Translations under genes and position numbers: made by a program
In this document: one piece after another, positions 1-8,351 of the stretch
How positions within the stretch are numbered: position 1 is the stretch's first letter
Layout of the letters: each line of letters opens with the position of its first letter
NCBI RefSeq assembly: GCF_030159095.1
Contig: NZ_BRXS01000005.1
Location: 310,001-374,000 of the forward strand
Length of the DNA: 64,000 nucleotides
Direction: 5' to 3'
Origin: Roseisolibacter agri
GTDB taxonomy: Bacteria > Gemmatimonadota > Gemmatimonadetes > Gemmatimonadales > Gemmatimonadaceae
The notes under the pieces: model-generated
Told to the model about the DNA's origin: nothing
Database searches by the model: none
Seen by the model: only the letters and a program-made list of their open reading frames with translations

Positions 1-1236
1 AAGGCGTTGCTCGAGCGCCACCTGGACGAGCTGGCCGCGCTGGTCACCGAGGAGAACGGCAAGATCGCCAGCGAGGCGCGGGCCGAGGTGCTGAAGTCGG
101 CCGAGCTGACCGAGTTCTCGTGCTCGCTGCCGCAGATCGTGACCGGCGAGGTGCTGGAGGTCAGCCGCGGCGTCGAGTGCCGCGTCGAGCGCTTTCCCGT
201 GGGGGTCGTGGCGGCGGTGACGCCGTTCAACTTCCCCAACATGGTGCCGAACTGGTCGATCCCCAACGCGGTCGCCCTGGGCAACTGCCTGATCCTCAAG
301 CCGTCCGAGCTCGTGCCGCTGAGCGCGCGCCGCATCGCCGAGCTGCTGGAGGAGGCCGGGCTGCCCAAGGGCGTGCTGCAGATCGTGCACGGCGGCCAGG
401 AGGCCGTCGAGGCGCTGTGCGACCATCCCGACATCGGGGCGCTCAGCTTCGTCGGCTCGACGCGGATCGCGAAGATCGTCTACCGCCGCGCCACCGCGAA
501 CCTCAAGCGCTGTCTCGCCCTCGGCGGCGCGAAGAACCACCTGATCGTGATGCCCGACGCCGACCGCGAGATGACGGCGAGCAACGTCATCGCGTCGATG
601 TCGGGGTGCGCGGGGCAGCGCTGCATGGCGGCGAGCGTGATGGTGGCGGTGAGCGCCACCGACCACATCGTGCAGCGGATGGTGGAGCACGCGCGGGCGA
701 TGGTGCCGGGACGCGACGTCGGGCCGGTGATCTCGGAGGCCGCGCGCGAGCGCATCACGCGCTACATCGACGAGGCCGAGGCGGCCGGCGCGACCGTGCT
801 GGTGGACGGCCGCCACGCGCGCGTGCCGGGGCGCGAGGGCGGCTACTTCCTGGGGCCGACGATCATCGACCACGTGACGCCCGACATGGCGATCGCGCGT
901 GAGGAGGTGTTCGGCCCCGTGCTCGCGATCGTGCGCGCGAAGGACGTCGACGAGGCGCTGGCGGTGGAGAACGCGTCGCCCTACGGCAACGCGGCGTCGG
1001 TGTTCACGGAGAGCGGGGGCATCGCGCGCCGGGTGATGGAGCGCGCGAACGCGGGGATGGTCGGCGTGAACGTCGGCGTGCCCGTGCCGCGCGAGCCGTT
1101 CTCCTTCGGCGGCTGGAACGACTCGAAGTTCGGCGTCGGCGACATCACGGGGCGCGGCTCGATCGAGCTCTGGACGCAGGCGAAGAAGATGACCACCAAG
1201 TGGAATCGCGAAGCGGGCGTGAACTGGATGAGCTGA
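1..1236 (+). CDS. mmsA: CoA-acylating (methyl)malonate-semialdehyde dehydrogenase, 5' truncated by window
   Basis: The reading frame is open from base 1, so the true start lies outside the window; 411 residues of a family usually about 490-500 long are visible. The aldehyde dehydrogenase catalytic cysteine is in GQRCMA (codon 622-624). The segment LGGAKNH stands where hydrolytic dehydrogenases have ELGGK, which is typical of the CoA-acylating MMSDH branch. The expected reaction is oxidation of malonate or methylmalonate semialdehyde with CoA and NAD+ to acetyl- or propionyl-CoA plus CO2. It is followed after 11 bases by preA and sits in a set of reductive pyrimidine genes, where it would be the last step. 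Valine or inositol breakdown is the alternative role for this family. Family confidence is high; the pyrimidine role is inferred from neighbours. Confidence 0.93.
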   Translation, partial: KALLERHLDELAALVTEENGKIASEARAEVLKSAELTEFSCSLPQIVTGEVLEVSRGVECRVERFPVGVVAAVTPFNFPNMVPNWSIPNAVALGNCLILKPSELVPLSARRIAELLEEAGLPKGVLQIVHGGQEAVEALCDHPDIGALSFVGSTRIAKIVYRRATANLKRCLALGGAKNHLIVMPDADREMTASNVIASMSGCAGQRCMAASVMVAVSATDHIVQRMVEHARAMVPGRDVGPVISEAARERITRYIDEAEAAGATVLVDGRHARVPGREGGYFLGPTIIDHVTPDMAIAREEVFGPVLAIVRAKDVDEALAVENASPYGNAASVFTESGGIARRVMERANAGMVGVNVGVPVPREPFSFGGWNDSKFGVGDITGRGSIELWTQAKKMTTKWNREAGVNWMS

Positions 1237-1247
1237 GGAGGCTCCCC

Positions 1248-2384
1248 ATGGCCGATCGATCCGTCACCTTCACGGGGATCCGGTTCGAGAATCCCTTCCT
1301 GCTCTCGTCGGCGCCGCCGACCGAGTCGGAGCAGAACATCCTCCGCGCCTTCGAGGCCGGATGGGGCGGCGTCGTCACGAAGACCATCGGGCTGCACCCG
1401 GTGATCAACGTCGTCGGCGCGAAGGCGAAGTTCCTGCGCACCTCGCCCGAGGACGCGAGCGTGTCGATGCGGAAGCGGCCGGGCGCCGCGCTGCACTCGA
1501 GCTGGAACTGGGAGCTGATCTCCGACAAGACGCTCGACTGGTGGGTGCCGCGCCTGCGCCGCATCAAGGAGGCGCATCCCACCAAGGCCCTCATCGCGTC
1601 GATCATGGCCGGCTCCGGGAACGACAAGGAGCTGCGCAACTGGCAGACGCTCGCGCAGGCGTGCCAGGACGCGGGCGCGGACGGGCTGGAGCTGAACTTC
1701 AGCTGCCCGCACATGGACCGGAAGGACATGGGGTCCAACATCGGCAAGGATGAGGGGCTCTGCTCCGTCGTGACCGAGGCGGTGAAGGAGGTCGCGCGGG
1801 TCCCGGTGTGGTGCAAGCTGACGCCGGCGACGCGCGACATGGTGGTGGAGGCGGCGGCCTGCTTCCGCGGCGGCGCGGACGCGATCGTCAGCAGCAACAC
1901 CTTCCCGTCGCTGCCGATGATCGACCCGGAGACGCTGGAGTTCGAGATCAACGTCGACGGCAAGGTGTCGAGCGGCGGGCTCGGTGGGCCCGCGATCCTG
2001 CCGATGTCGCTCGCCAACATGGCGCGCATGACGCAGGCCTTCCCGGACCGCGCCTTCTCGGGCATTGGCGGCATCTCCGACTTCACGCAGGCGCTCAGCT
2101 ACCTGCTCCTGGGCTGCGGCACGGTGCAGGTGTGCACGGCCGCGATGCTCGACCAGGCGGTGGGGCCGCACGTGATCCAGAAGCTGAACGCGGGGCTGGA
2201 TGCGTTCCTGGAGAAGCACGCGGCGGACGGCTGGCGCACGGTCGAGGACTTCCGCGGCATCCGGCGCGAGCGCGTCGTGCTGCAGTCCGAGATCCGCCGC
2301 CCCGACGCCAGCGAGTACGACGGCGGCTACGAGCCCGTCGAGGGCTACGCGGCGCCGACGCGCGGTGTGGCGAGCCTGTCGTGA
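1248..2384 (+). CDS. preA: dihydropyrimidine dehydrogenase subunit PreA-like, without C-terminal ferredoxin domain
   Basis: A 378-residue FMN-binding TIM barrel of the dihydroorotate/dihydropyrimidine dehydrogenase family, with the signature ELNFSCPHMDRKDMGSN, a KLTP strand and the C-terminal GIGGI phosphate-binding turn. The ATG at 1248 is chosen because GAGGAGG lies just before it and the previous gene stops at 1236. PreA reduces uracil and thymine to dihydro forms, normally taking electrons from NADH through PreT. The usual 410-440-residue PreA ends in a ferredoxin-like domain with two 4Fe-4S cysteine clusters. Here the last roughly 70 residues contain no cysteine and end in a Tyr/Pro-rich tail, so that relay is missing. 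Downstream genes are the later pathway steps. The family call is firm; the electron donor is unknown. Confidence 0.88.
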   Translation: MADRSVTFTGIRFENPFLLSSAPPTESEQNILRAFEAGWGGVVTKTIGLHPVINVVGAKAKFLRTSPEDASVSMRKRPGAALHSSWNWELISDKTLDWWVPRLRRIKEAHPTKALIASIMAGSGNDKELRNWQTLAQACQDAGADGLELNFSCPHMDRKDMGSNIGKDEGLCSVVTEAVKEVARVPVWCKLTPATRDMVVEAAACFRGGADAIVSSNTFPSLPMIDPETLEFEINVDGKVSSGGLGGPAILPMSLANMARMTQAFPDRAFSGIGGISDFTQALSYLLLGCGTVQVCTAAMLDQAVGPHVIQKLNAGLDAFLEKHAADGWRTVEDFRGIRRERVVLQSEIRRPDASEYDGGYEPVEGYAAPTRGVASLS

Positions 2385-2422
2385 GCCGTGCCGGCATCGC
2401 CACGACGCAGAGAAACGACAAC

Positions 2423-2554
2423 AGCATTCGACAGGATTAAGACGGATTAGACGGACAAGATCTGATGTGCGCTCCTCGCGGCGCATGGAGCCGCGCGCGG
2501 CAGAGGAGATAATCCGATCTTGTCCGTCTAATCCGTCTAATCCTGTCTAAAGCA
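2423..2554. repeat. long palindromic intergenic element 1
   Basis: Imperfect inverted repeat filling most of the preA-aminotransferase gap. The left arm 2423-2462 pairs with 2515-2554; both arms read GCWTTMGACAGGATTA followed by GACGGATTAGACGGACAAGATC, with a few mismatches and one indel. The roughly 50-base centre is GC-rich and not clearly paired. The arms closely match the element at 10661-10822. It lies inside the pyrimidine operon, so the transcript would carry a very long hairpin here. Confidence 0.85.
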
Positions 2555-2603
2555 GTTCACGCGCAGCACGCCGCAGGGAGCTTGCCCCACAAGGGAGACC
2601 GAC

Positions 2604-3989
2604 ATGACCGCGATCGCCCCCGAACGCACGCTCGACGCCCCGCCGCGCCACCAGCTCCCGCCCACCGATCACGTCCCGCGCCCGTACACCGGGCCGTCGC
2701 GCGACGAGATCCTCGCGATGCGGAAGCAGTTCGCCAACCCCGCGGTGTTCACGCTCTACCGCGAGCCGCTGCTCATCGTCGAGGGGCACATGCAGTACCT
2801 CTACGACGAGACCGGGCGCCGCTACCTCGACCTGTTCGCGGGGATCGTCACCGTCTCGGTGGGGCACTGCCACCCGACGGTCGTGAAGCGCGTGCAGGAG
2901 CAGGTCGCGACGCTGCAGCACGCGACGACCATCTACCTGCATCCGAGCTTCCCGCTGCTGGCGAAGAAGCTCGCGGCGAAGATGCCGCCCGGCCTCGACG
3001 TCACCTACTTCGTCAACAGCGGCAGCGAGGCCAACGACCTCGCGATCACGATGGCGCGGCTGCACACGGGCCACCGCGACGTGATCGCGCTCCGCAACGC
3101 CTACCACGGCGGCTCCCCGAGCGCGCAGGGGCTCACCTCGCACCACACCTGGAAGTTCCCCGCGGGCGGCGACGGGCACGTGCACCACGTCGTGAACCCC
3201 GACCCGTACCGCAGCCCGTTCAGCGGCACGCCCGAGGAGATCGCCACCAAGAGCGCGCGCGAGATCCGCGAGATCGTCCGCTACTCCACCCCCGGGAAGA
3301 TCGCCGCGTTCATCGCGGAGCCCATCCAGGGAGTCGGCGGCGCGACGCACGGTGCCCCCAACTATCTGCGCGAGGCGTACGCGATCACCCGCGAGCACGG
3401 CGGGCTGTGCATCGCCGACGAGGTGCAGACCGGCTTCGGGCGCACGGGCGAGCACTTCTGGGGCTTCCAGAACTTCGGCGTCGTCCCCGACTTCGTCACG
3501 ATGGCCAAGGGGATCGGCAACGGCGCGCCGCTGGCCGCCGTCACCACGCGCAGCGACATCGCGCAGGCGCTCACGCAGCGGATCCACTTCAACACCTACG
3601 GCGGCAATCCCGTCTCGATGGCGGCCGGCCTCGCGGTCCTCGACGTCATCGAGCAGGAGGGGATCCAGGAGAACGCGCGCGTCGTCGGCGGGCGGCTCAA
3701 GGCGGGGCTGCAGCGGCTGCAGCAGTCCCACGCCCTCATCGGCGACGTCCGCGGCATGGGCCTCATGCTCGGCGTCGAGCTCGTGAGAGATCGTGCGACC
3801 AAGGAGCCCGCGCAGCAGCAGACGCTCGACGTGCTGGAGGCGATGCGCGAGTCGGGCGCGCTGATCGGGAAGGGCGGCCTCGATGGCAACGTCCTCCGCA
3901 TCAAGCCGCCCATGTGCATCACCGCCGCCGACGTCGACTTCGCGCTCGACGCGCTCGACCACGCGCTGACGCTCGCCGCGCGCGCGTAG
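2604..3989 (+). CDS. class III omega-aminotransferase (AGXT2 / beta-alanine aminotransferase type)
   Basis: 461 residues, full length for PLP fold-type I class III aminotransferases. Visible landmarks are the glycine-rich cofactor loop FVNSGSEANDLA, the PLP-ring aspartate in IADEVQTGFGRTG (D272) and the Schiff-base lysine in MAKGIGNGAPL (K302). The sequence is closest in feel to mitochondrial AGXT2 and bacterial beta-alanine transaminases. In this operon it would move the amino group from beta-alanine or beta-aminoisobutyrate to pyruvate or glyoxylate, giving the semialdehyde used by MmsA. A GGGAG Shine-Dalgarno precedes the ATG. Palindromic element 1 separates it from preA; dihydropyrimidinase follows after 34 bases. 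The exact amino donor is inferred from context only. Confidence 0.9.
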   Translation: MTAIAPERTLDAPPRHQLPPTDHVPRPYTGPSRDEILAMRKQFANPAVFTLYREPLLIVEGHMQYLYDETGRRYLDLFAGIVTVSVGHCHPTVVKRVQEQVATLQHATTIYLHPSFPLLAKKLAAKMPPGLDVTYFVNSGSEANDLAITMARLHTGHRDVIALRNAYHGGSPSAQGLTSHHTWKFPAGGDGHVHHVVNPDPYRSPFSGTPEEIATKSAREIREIVRYSTPGKIAAFIAEPIQGVGGATHGAPNYLREAYAITREHGGLCIADEVQTGFGRTGEHFWGFQNFGVVPDFVTMAKGIGNGAPLAAVTTRSDIAQALTQRIHFNTYGGNPVSMAAGLAVLDVIEQEGIQENARVVGGRLKAGLQRLQQSHALIGDVRGMGLMLGVELVRDRATKEPAQQQTLDVLEAMRESGALIGKGGLDGNVLRIKPPMCITAADVDFALDALDHALTLAARA

Positions 3990-4023
3990 ACGGCCCTCAC
4001 CTCTCAGCTGGAGCGACCGACGC

Positions 4024-5499
4024 ATGCGCTTCGACAAGGTCATCGCGGGCGGCACGGTGGTCACCCCCGGCGGGACGTTCGTCGGGGACGTCGGCATCAT
4101 CGGCGAGAAGATCGCCGCCCTCGGCACGGAGCTGGACGACGAGGGCGCCGACTTCATCCCCGCGACGGGACATCTCGTCCTCCCGGGCGTGCTCGACGTG
4201 CACGTCCATCTCGAGCTGCCCTTCTGCGGCACCGTCTCCGCCGACGACTACCGCACCGGCACCCGTGCCGGCGCGCGCGGCGGCGTGACGACCGTGATCG
4301 ACTTCGCGATTCCATCGGCGGGCGGCACGCTCGCCCAGGCGGCCGACACGTGGATGAGGAAGGCGGAGGGGAAGTCGCTCATCGACTACACCTTCCACAT
4401 CTGCATCACGCGCTGGCAGGAGCAGAAGGACCAGATCGCGGACATGGTGGCGCGCGGCTTCACCACGTTCAAGGAGTTCATGATCTACGAGTCGGAGGGG
4501 TGGCAGTCGGACGACCGCGCCCTCTTCGGCACGCTGGAGCAGATGCGCGAGCACGGCGCGATGCTGCTGGTGCACGCGGAGTCGGCGCGCGTCCTGGACG
4601 AGCTGATCGCGCGCCACCACACGCCCGAGGAGATGCAGCGCTGGGGCGCGCAGCTGCACCGCATCACCCGCCCGAACTTCATCGAGGCCGAGGCGATCGA
4701 GCGCGCGGTGCGCTGGTGCGAGGTCACCGGCGGTCAGCTCTACATCGTCCACATGTCGACGGCCGAGGGGACGGACATCGTGCGCGCGGCGCAGGCGCGC
4801 GGCGTCCCCGTGCTGGCCGAGACGTGCGTGCAGTACCTCGTGCTCGACGACTCGGTGTTCGAGCGGCCGGACGGGCACCTGTTCGCCTGCTGCCCCCAGC
4901 TCAAGGGCCGGAATGACATTGATAGGCTGTGGGAGGGACTCCGCCGCGGCGAGGTCTCCGTCGTCTCCACGGACACGTGCACCTTCACGCGCGAGCAGAA
5001 GGCGATGTGGAACGGCGACTGGACCAAGATCCCGATGGGGATGCCCGGCCTCGAGACGCTGCTCCCGCTCACCTACACGCAGGGCGTGCTCGGCGGCCGG
5101 CTCTCGCTCGAGGAGATGGTGCGGAAGCTGAGCACGAACCCCGCGCGCATCATGGGGCTCGCGCCGCGGAAGGGCGCCATCCAGGTCGGCGCCGACGCCG
5201 ACGTCGCGATCATCCACCCGACCTCCACGCGCCGCGTCGATCCGGCCGAGATGGAGACGAACGCCGACTGGTCGCCGTACGAGGGGATGGAGCTGGCCGG
5301 CTTCGCGCGCACGACGCTGTCGCGCGGCGAGGTGATCGTCGACGACTACCGGGTCGTGGGGCGCGAGGGGCGCGGGCAGTGGCTGCCGCGCACGAGCGCC
5401 GGGCTCGCACCCAGGTCGGACGCAGCGCCGGTCGCCGCGCCGCGCGACGCGTCGCCCTCGCCGTTCCGCGACCACCGCGTCGAGATCCACCTCGGATGA
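4024..5499 (+). CDS. hydA: dihydropyrimidinase
   Basis: 491-residue cyclic amidohydrolase of the hydantoinase/dihydropyrimidinase group. The dinuclear zinc ligands can be placed: H60 and H62 in DVHVHLE, carbamylated K150 in FKEFMIY, H184 in VHAES, H243 in VHMST and D317 in STDTCTF. The enzyme opens 5,6-dihydrouracil or dihydrothymine to N-carbamoyl-beta-alanine or N-carbamoyl-beta-aminoisobutyrate. The C-terminal 30 residues after the fold are rich in Ala, Pro and Arg, a linker-like tail seen in many members. The stop overlaps the start of the NCS1 permease (ATGA), indicating translational coupling. D-hydantoinase is the nearest alternative, made unlikely by the neighbouring pyrimidine genes. 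Confidence 0.93.
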   Translation: MRFDKVIAGGTVVTPGGTFVGDVGIIGEKIAALGTELDDEGADFIPATGHLVLPGVLDVHVHLELPFCGTVSADDYRTGTRAGARGGVTTVIDFAIPSAGGTLAQAADTWMRKAEGKSLIDYTFHICITRWQEQKDQIADMVARGFTTFKEFMIYESEGWQSDDRALFGTLEQMREHGAMLLVHAESARVLDELIARHHTPEEMQRWGAQLHRITRPNFIEAEAIERAVRWCEVTGGQLYIVHMSTAEGTDIVRAAQARGVPVLAETCVQYLVLDDSVFERPDGHLFACCPQLKGRNDIDRLWEGLRRGEVSVVSTDTCTFTREQKAMWNGDWTKIPMGMPGLETLLPLTYTQGVLGGRLSLEEMVRKLSTNPARIMGLAPRKGAIQVGADADVAIIHPTSTRRVDPAEMETNADWSPYEGMELAGFARTTLSRGEVIVDDYRVVGREGRGQWLPRTSAGLAPRSDAAPVAAPRDASPSPFRDHRVEIHLG

Positions 5500-7034
5500 C
5501 CGCGCCGCCGACGGGCGCCCGCGCGCCCACCGCGCACGGCGCCTACACGCCCGACGTGCGGCAGGACTTCGTCACGGTCGAGGAGGACCTGAGCGACAGC
5601 CCGCTCTGGAACCACGACCTGGCGCCGACGCCGCTGTCGCGCCGCACCTGGTCGACGTACAACATCGCGGCGCTCTGGATCGGGATGAGCGTGGTCGTCA
5701 CGACCTACACGCTCGCCTCGGGGCTGATGACGCAGGGCATGACCTGGTGGCAGGCCATGCTCACCATCCTGCTCGGGAACGTCATCGTGCTCGTGCCGAT
5801 GATCCTCAACGCGCACGCGGGCACGAAGTACGGGATCTCCTTCCCGGTGCTCTGCCGCGCGGCGTTCGGCGTGCGCGGCGCCAACGTGCCGGCGGTGCTG
5901 CGCGCGATCGTCGCCTGCGGGTGGTTCGGCATCCAGACGTGGATCGGCGCGCTGGCGCTCGACACGCTGGCTCGCGCCGCGTGGCGCGGGTGGGCGACGC
6001 TTCCCGGCGCGACGTGGTACGCGTTCGCGGTGTTCTGGGGGATCCAGGTGGCGATCATCCTCCGCGGCACCGAGGGGATCAAGGTGCTGGAGAGCTGGTC
6101 GGCGCCGCTGCTGCTGGCGGGCGGCGCGCTGCTGCTCTGGTGGGGCGTGCGCAACGGCGGCGGGCTGGCGAACGTGCTCGCGCAGTCGCCGCGGCTGCAG
6201 GGCGCGCCGGCCGGCCGCGCGACCTTCTGGGCGCTCTTCCCGGCGGCGCTGACGGCCAACGTCGGCTACTGGGCGACGCTGAGCCTGAACATCCCCGACT
6301 TCACGCGCTACGCCCGCAGCCAGCGCTCGCAGGCGCTCGGCCAGGCGCTGGGACTGCCGACGACGATGACGGCGTTCGCGTTCATCGGGGTCGCCGTCAC
6401 CAGCGCGACGATCGCGATCTTCGGGGAGCCGATCTGGGATCCGGTCGTGCTGGTGACGCGCATCGGCAGCCCGGGGGTGATCGTCTTCGCGGCGCTGGTG
6501 GTGGTGGCCGCGCAGCTGACCACCAACATGGCGGCCAACGTCGTCTCGCCATCCAACGACTTCTCGAACCTGAGCCCGCGGCGCATCAGCTACGTCACGG
6601 GCGGGCTGATCACCGCGGTCCTCGGCATCGCGATGATGCCCTGGAAGCTCTACGCCGACGCCGCGGCCTACATCTTCACCTGGCTCCTCGGCTACTCGAG
6701 CCTCATGGGCGCGCTCGGCGGCATCCTGATCGCCGACTACTGGATCGTGCGCCGCCAGCGGCTGTCGCTCCCCGACCTGTTCCGCGAGCAGGGCGCGTAC
6801 ACCTACCGCGGCGGCGTGAACGGGCGCGCGATGGTCGCGCTGGTGCTCGCGATCCTGCCCGTGGTGCCGGGCTTCGTCCGCGCCGTCTCGACGCCGGGCG
6901 GCGTGGTCGCGAACCCGGGCTTCCTCGATCACCTGTACGCGTACGCGTGGTTCGTGACGTTCGGCCTGAGCTTCGTGCTGTACCTGGCGCTGATGCGCGG
7001 GCGGACGCTCGCGGAGTCGTCATCGCGCGCGTAG
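5496..7034 (+). CDS. NCS1 family nucleobase permease
   Basis: 512 residues with about 12 hydrophobic helices, an inner-membrane NCS1 cation symporter. The N-terminal motif SRRTWSTYNIAALWIGMSV and the segment NIPDFTRYARSQ are NCS1 hallmarks. The ATG at 5496 overlaps the dihydropyrimidinase stop by four bases. The likely substrates are uracil, thymine or dihydropyrimidines, inferred from operon position; family members also carry hydantoin, allantoin, cytosine or thiamine. The final residues (SSSRA) are encoded by the left arm of an inverted repeat that runs past the stop codon (7019-7111), so the C terminus may have been rewritten by a repeat insertion. Confidence 0.9.
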   Translation: MTAPPTGARAPTAHGAYTPDVRQDFVTVEEDLSDSPLWNHDLAPTPLSRRTWSTYNIAALWIGMSVVVTTYTLASGLMTQGMTWWQAMLTILLGNVIVLVPMILNAHAGTKYGISFPVLCRAAFGVRGANVPAVLRAIVACGWFGIQTWIGALALDTLARAAWRGWATLPGATWYAFAVFWGIQVAIILRGTEGIKVLESWSAPLLLAGGALLLWWGVRNGGGLANVLAQSPRLQGAPAGRATFWALFPAALTANVGYWATLSLNIPDFTRYARSQRSQALGQALGLPTTMTAFAFIGVAVTSATIAIFGEPIWDPVVLVTRIGSPGVIVFAALVVVAAQLTTNMAANVVSPSNDFSNLSPRRISYVTGGLITAVLGIAMMPWKLYADAAAYIFTWLLGYSSLMGALGGILIADYWIVRRQRLSLPDLFREQGAYTYRGGVNGRAMVALVLAILPVVPGFVRAVSTPGGVVANPGFLDHLYAYAWFVTFGLSFVLYLALMRGRTLAESSSRA

Positions 7035-7111
7035 CGAGGGATCCGCTCTCCGTCGCGAAGGGGCATCCCACGCGTGACGCACGCGAGATCCCTCGCTGCG
7101 CTCGGGATGAC
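7019..7111. repeat. palindromic element 6, overlapping the permease stop codon
   Basis: The left arm begins at 7019, inside the last codons of the permease, and reads TCATCGCGCGCGTAGCGAGG. The right arm, ending at 7111, is the reverse complement of a GTCATCCCGAGCGCAGCGAGGGATC-type sequence. The arms pair over about 28 bases with a few mismatches around a roughly 35-base loop. The motif class with CAGCGAGGGAT and its complement is a commonly seen dispersed repeat in diverse bacterial genomes. It separates the permease and amidohydrolase genes of the operon. Confidence 0.75.
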
Positions 7112-7176
7112 ACCTGAACGGCGCGGCACGCCGCACGCAGCCCGCACCTCCTCACTCCTGACACGCCGCCTCTCGA

Positions 7177-8046
7177 ATGCCGGAAATCGTCAAGTGCGGC
7201 CTGATCCAGGCCACCAACGCCTGCAGCACCGACGCGCCCATCGCGCGCATCCGCGAGGCCAACGTCGAGAAGCACGTCGCGCTCATCGAGCGGGCGGGCG
7301 CCGAGGGCGTGCAGATCCTCTGCATGCAGGAGATCTTCACCGGCCCCTATTTCTGCGCCGAGCAGAACCCGCGCTGGTACGAGGCCGTCGAGCGCATCCC
7401 GGACGGGCCGACCACGCGGCTGATGCAGGACCTCGCGCGGAAGCACCGGATGGTGATCGTGGTGCCGCTGTACGAGGAGGAGGCGACCGGCGTGTACTAC
7501 AACACGGCCGCCGTCATCGACGCCGACGGGACGTACCTGGGCAAATACCGGAAGAACCACATCCCGCAGTGCAATCCGGGCTTCTGGGAGAAGTTCTACT
7601 TCCGTCCCGGGAACCTCGGCTATCCGGTGTTCCAGACGCGCTACGCGAAGGTCGGCGTCTACATCTGCTACGACCGCCACTTCCCCGAGGGCGCGCGCGA
7701 ACTGGGGCTGAACGGCGCGGAGATCGTCTTCAACCCGTCGGCGACGGTCGCGGGGCTGTCGGAGTACCTGTGGAAGCTGGAGCAGCCCGCGCACGCGGTG
7801 GCGAACGCCTTCTTCGTCGGCGCGATCAACCGCGTGGGCACCGAGGCGCCATGGAACATCGGCGAGTTCTACGGGCAGAGCTACTTCTGCGACCCGCGCG
7901 GGCGCATCGTGGCCCAGGCGTCGCGCGACCGCGACGAGCTGGTGACGGCGGAGCTCGACCTCGACCAGATCCGCGAGGTGCGCAACGTCTGGCAGTTCTA
8001 CCGCGACCGGCGCCCCGAGACCTACGGCGGGCTCTGCAAGCTCTAG
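7177..8046 (+). CDS. N-carbamoyl-beta-alanine amidohydrolase (beta-ureidopropionase-like nitrilase)
   Basis: 289-residue carbon-nitrogen hydrolase with the full nitrilase triad: E52 in MQEIFTG, K126 in RKNHIPQ and C164 in YICYDRHFPE. The motif GPYFCAEQN and the length match bacterial and plant beta-ureidopropionase or N-carbamoylputrescine amidase types. In the pyrimidine route it would split N-carbamoyl-beta-alanine to beta-alanine, CO2 and ammonia, cytoplasmically. The ATG at 7177 has only a weak Shine-Dalgarno, and a 142-base gap with a palindrome separates it from the permease, so it may be expressed from the same transcript at a different level. N-carbamoylputrescine amidase (polyamine synthesis) is the main alternative; gene context favours ureidopropionase. 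Confidence 0.88.
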   Translation: MPEIVKCGLIQATNACSTDAPIARIREANVEKHVALIERAGAEGVQILCMQEIFTGPYFCAEQNPRWYEAVERIPDGPTTRLMQDLARKHRMVIVVPLYEEEATGVYYNTAAVIDADGTYLGKYRKNHIPQCNPGFWEKFYFRPGNLGYPVFQTRYAKVGVYICYDRHFPEGARELGLNGAEIVFNPSATVAGLSEYLWKLEQPAHAVANAFFVGAINRVGTEAPWNIGEFYGQSYFCDPRGRIVAQASRDRDELVTAELDLDQIREVRNVWQFYRDRRPETYGGLCKL

Positions 8047-8068
8047 GCGGTCCCAGACGGTTCTGGGG

Positions 8069-8250
8069 CGCGCGCGCCGGACCCCTGCTGCCTTTGGGGA
8101 GGACGCGGATGCTTCGGATGACGCGGATGCTTCGGATCTCCTCCGCACCGGCGCACGGACCGACGCGCCGCGAGGAGCGATCCGCATGATCCGTTCAGAT
8201 CCGAAGGATCCGGATCCTCCCCATAGGCCAACAGGTCCGGCGCGCGGACG
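8069..8250. repeat. palindromic element 5 with internal 18-base tandem repeat
   Basis: Fills most of the 305-base gap between 8046 and 8352. The outer ends GCGCGCCGGACC (8071 onward) and GGTCCGGCGCGC (to about 8247) are inverted. The arms continue inward through GGGGAGGA..CGGAT and ATCCGGATCCTCCCC with interruptions. The left arm holds two exact tandem copies of an 18-base unit, GACGCGGATGCTTCGGAT, at 8102-8119 and 8120-8137. The outer termini match those of elements at 10661, 14796 and 19306. Confidence 0.75.
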
Positions 8251-8351
8251 CGTCCCGAGCGGCCGGACCCGCGGCCCGCAGCCCGCAGGCCGCAGTGCCG
8301 TTCCGGCACCGTCATTGCCCTTCATACGGCGACTTCGACCGGAGGGCATCC

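Noticed and set aside
8102-8137. Start of a CRISPR-like or minisatellite array
   Set aside because: Only two copies with no spacer, inside a palindrome arm.
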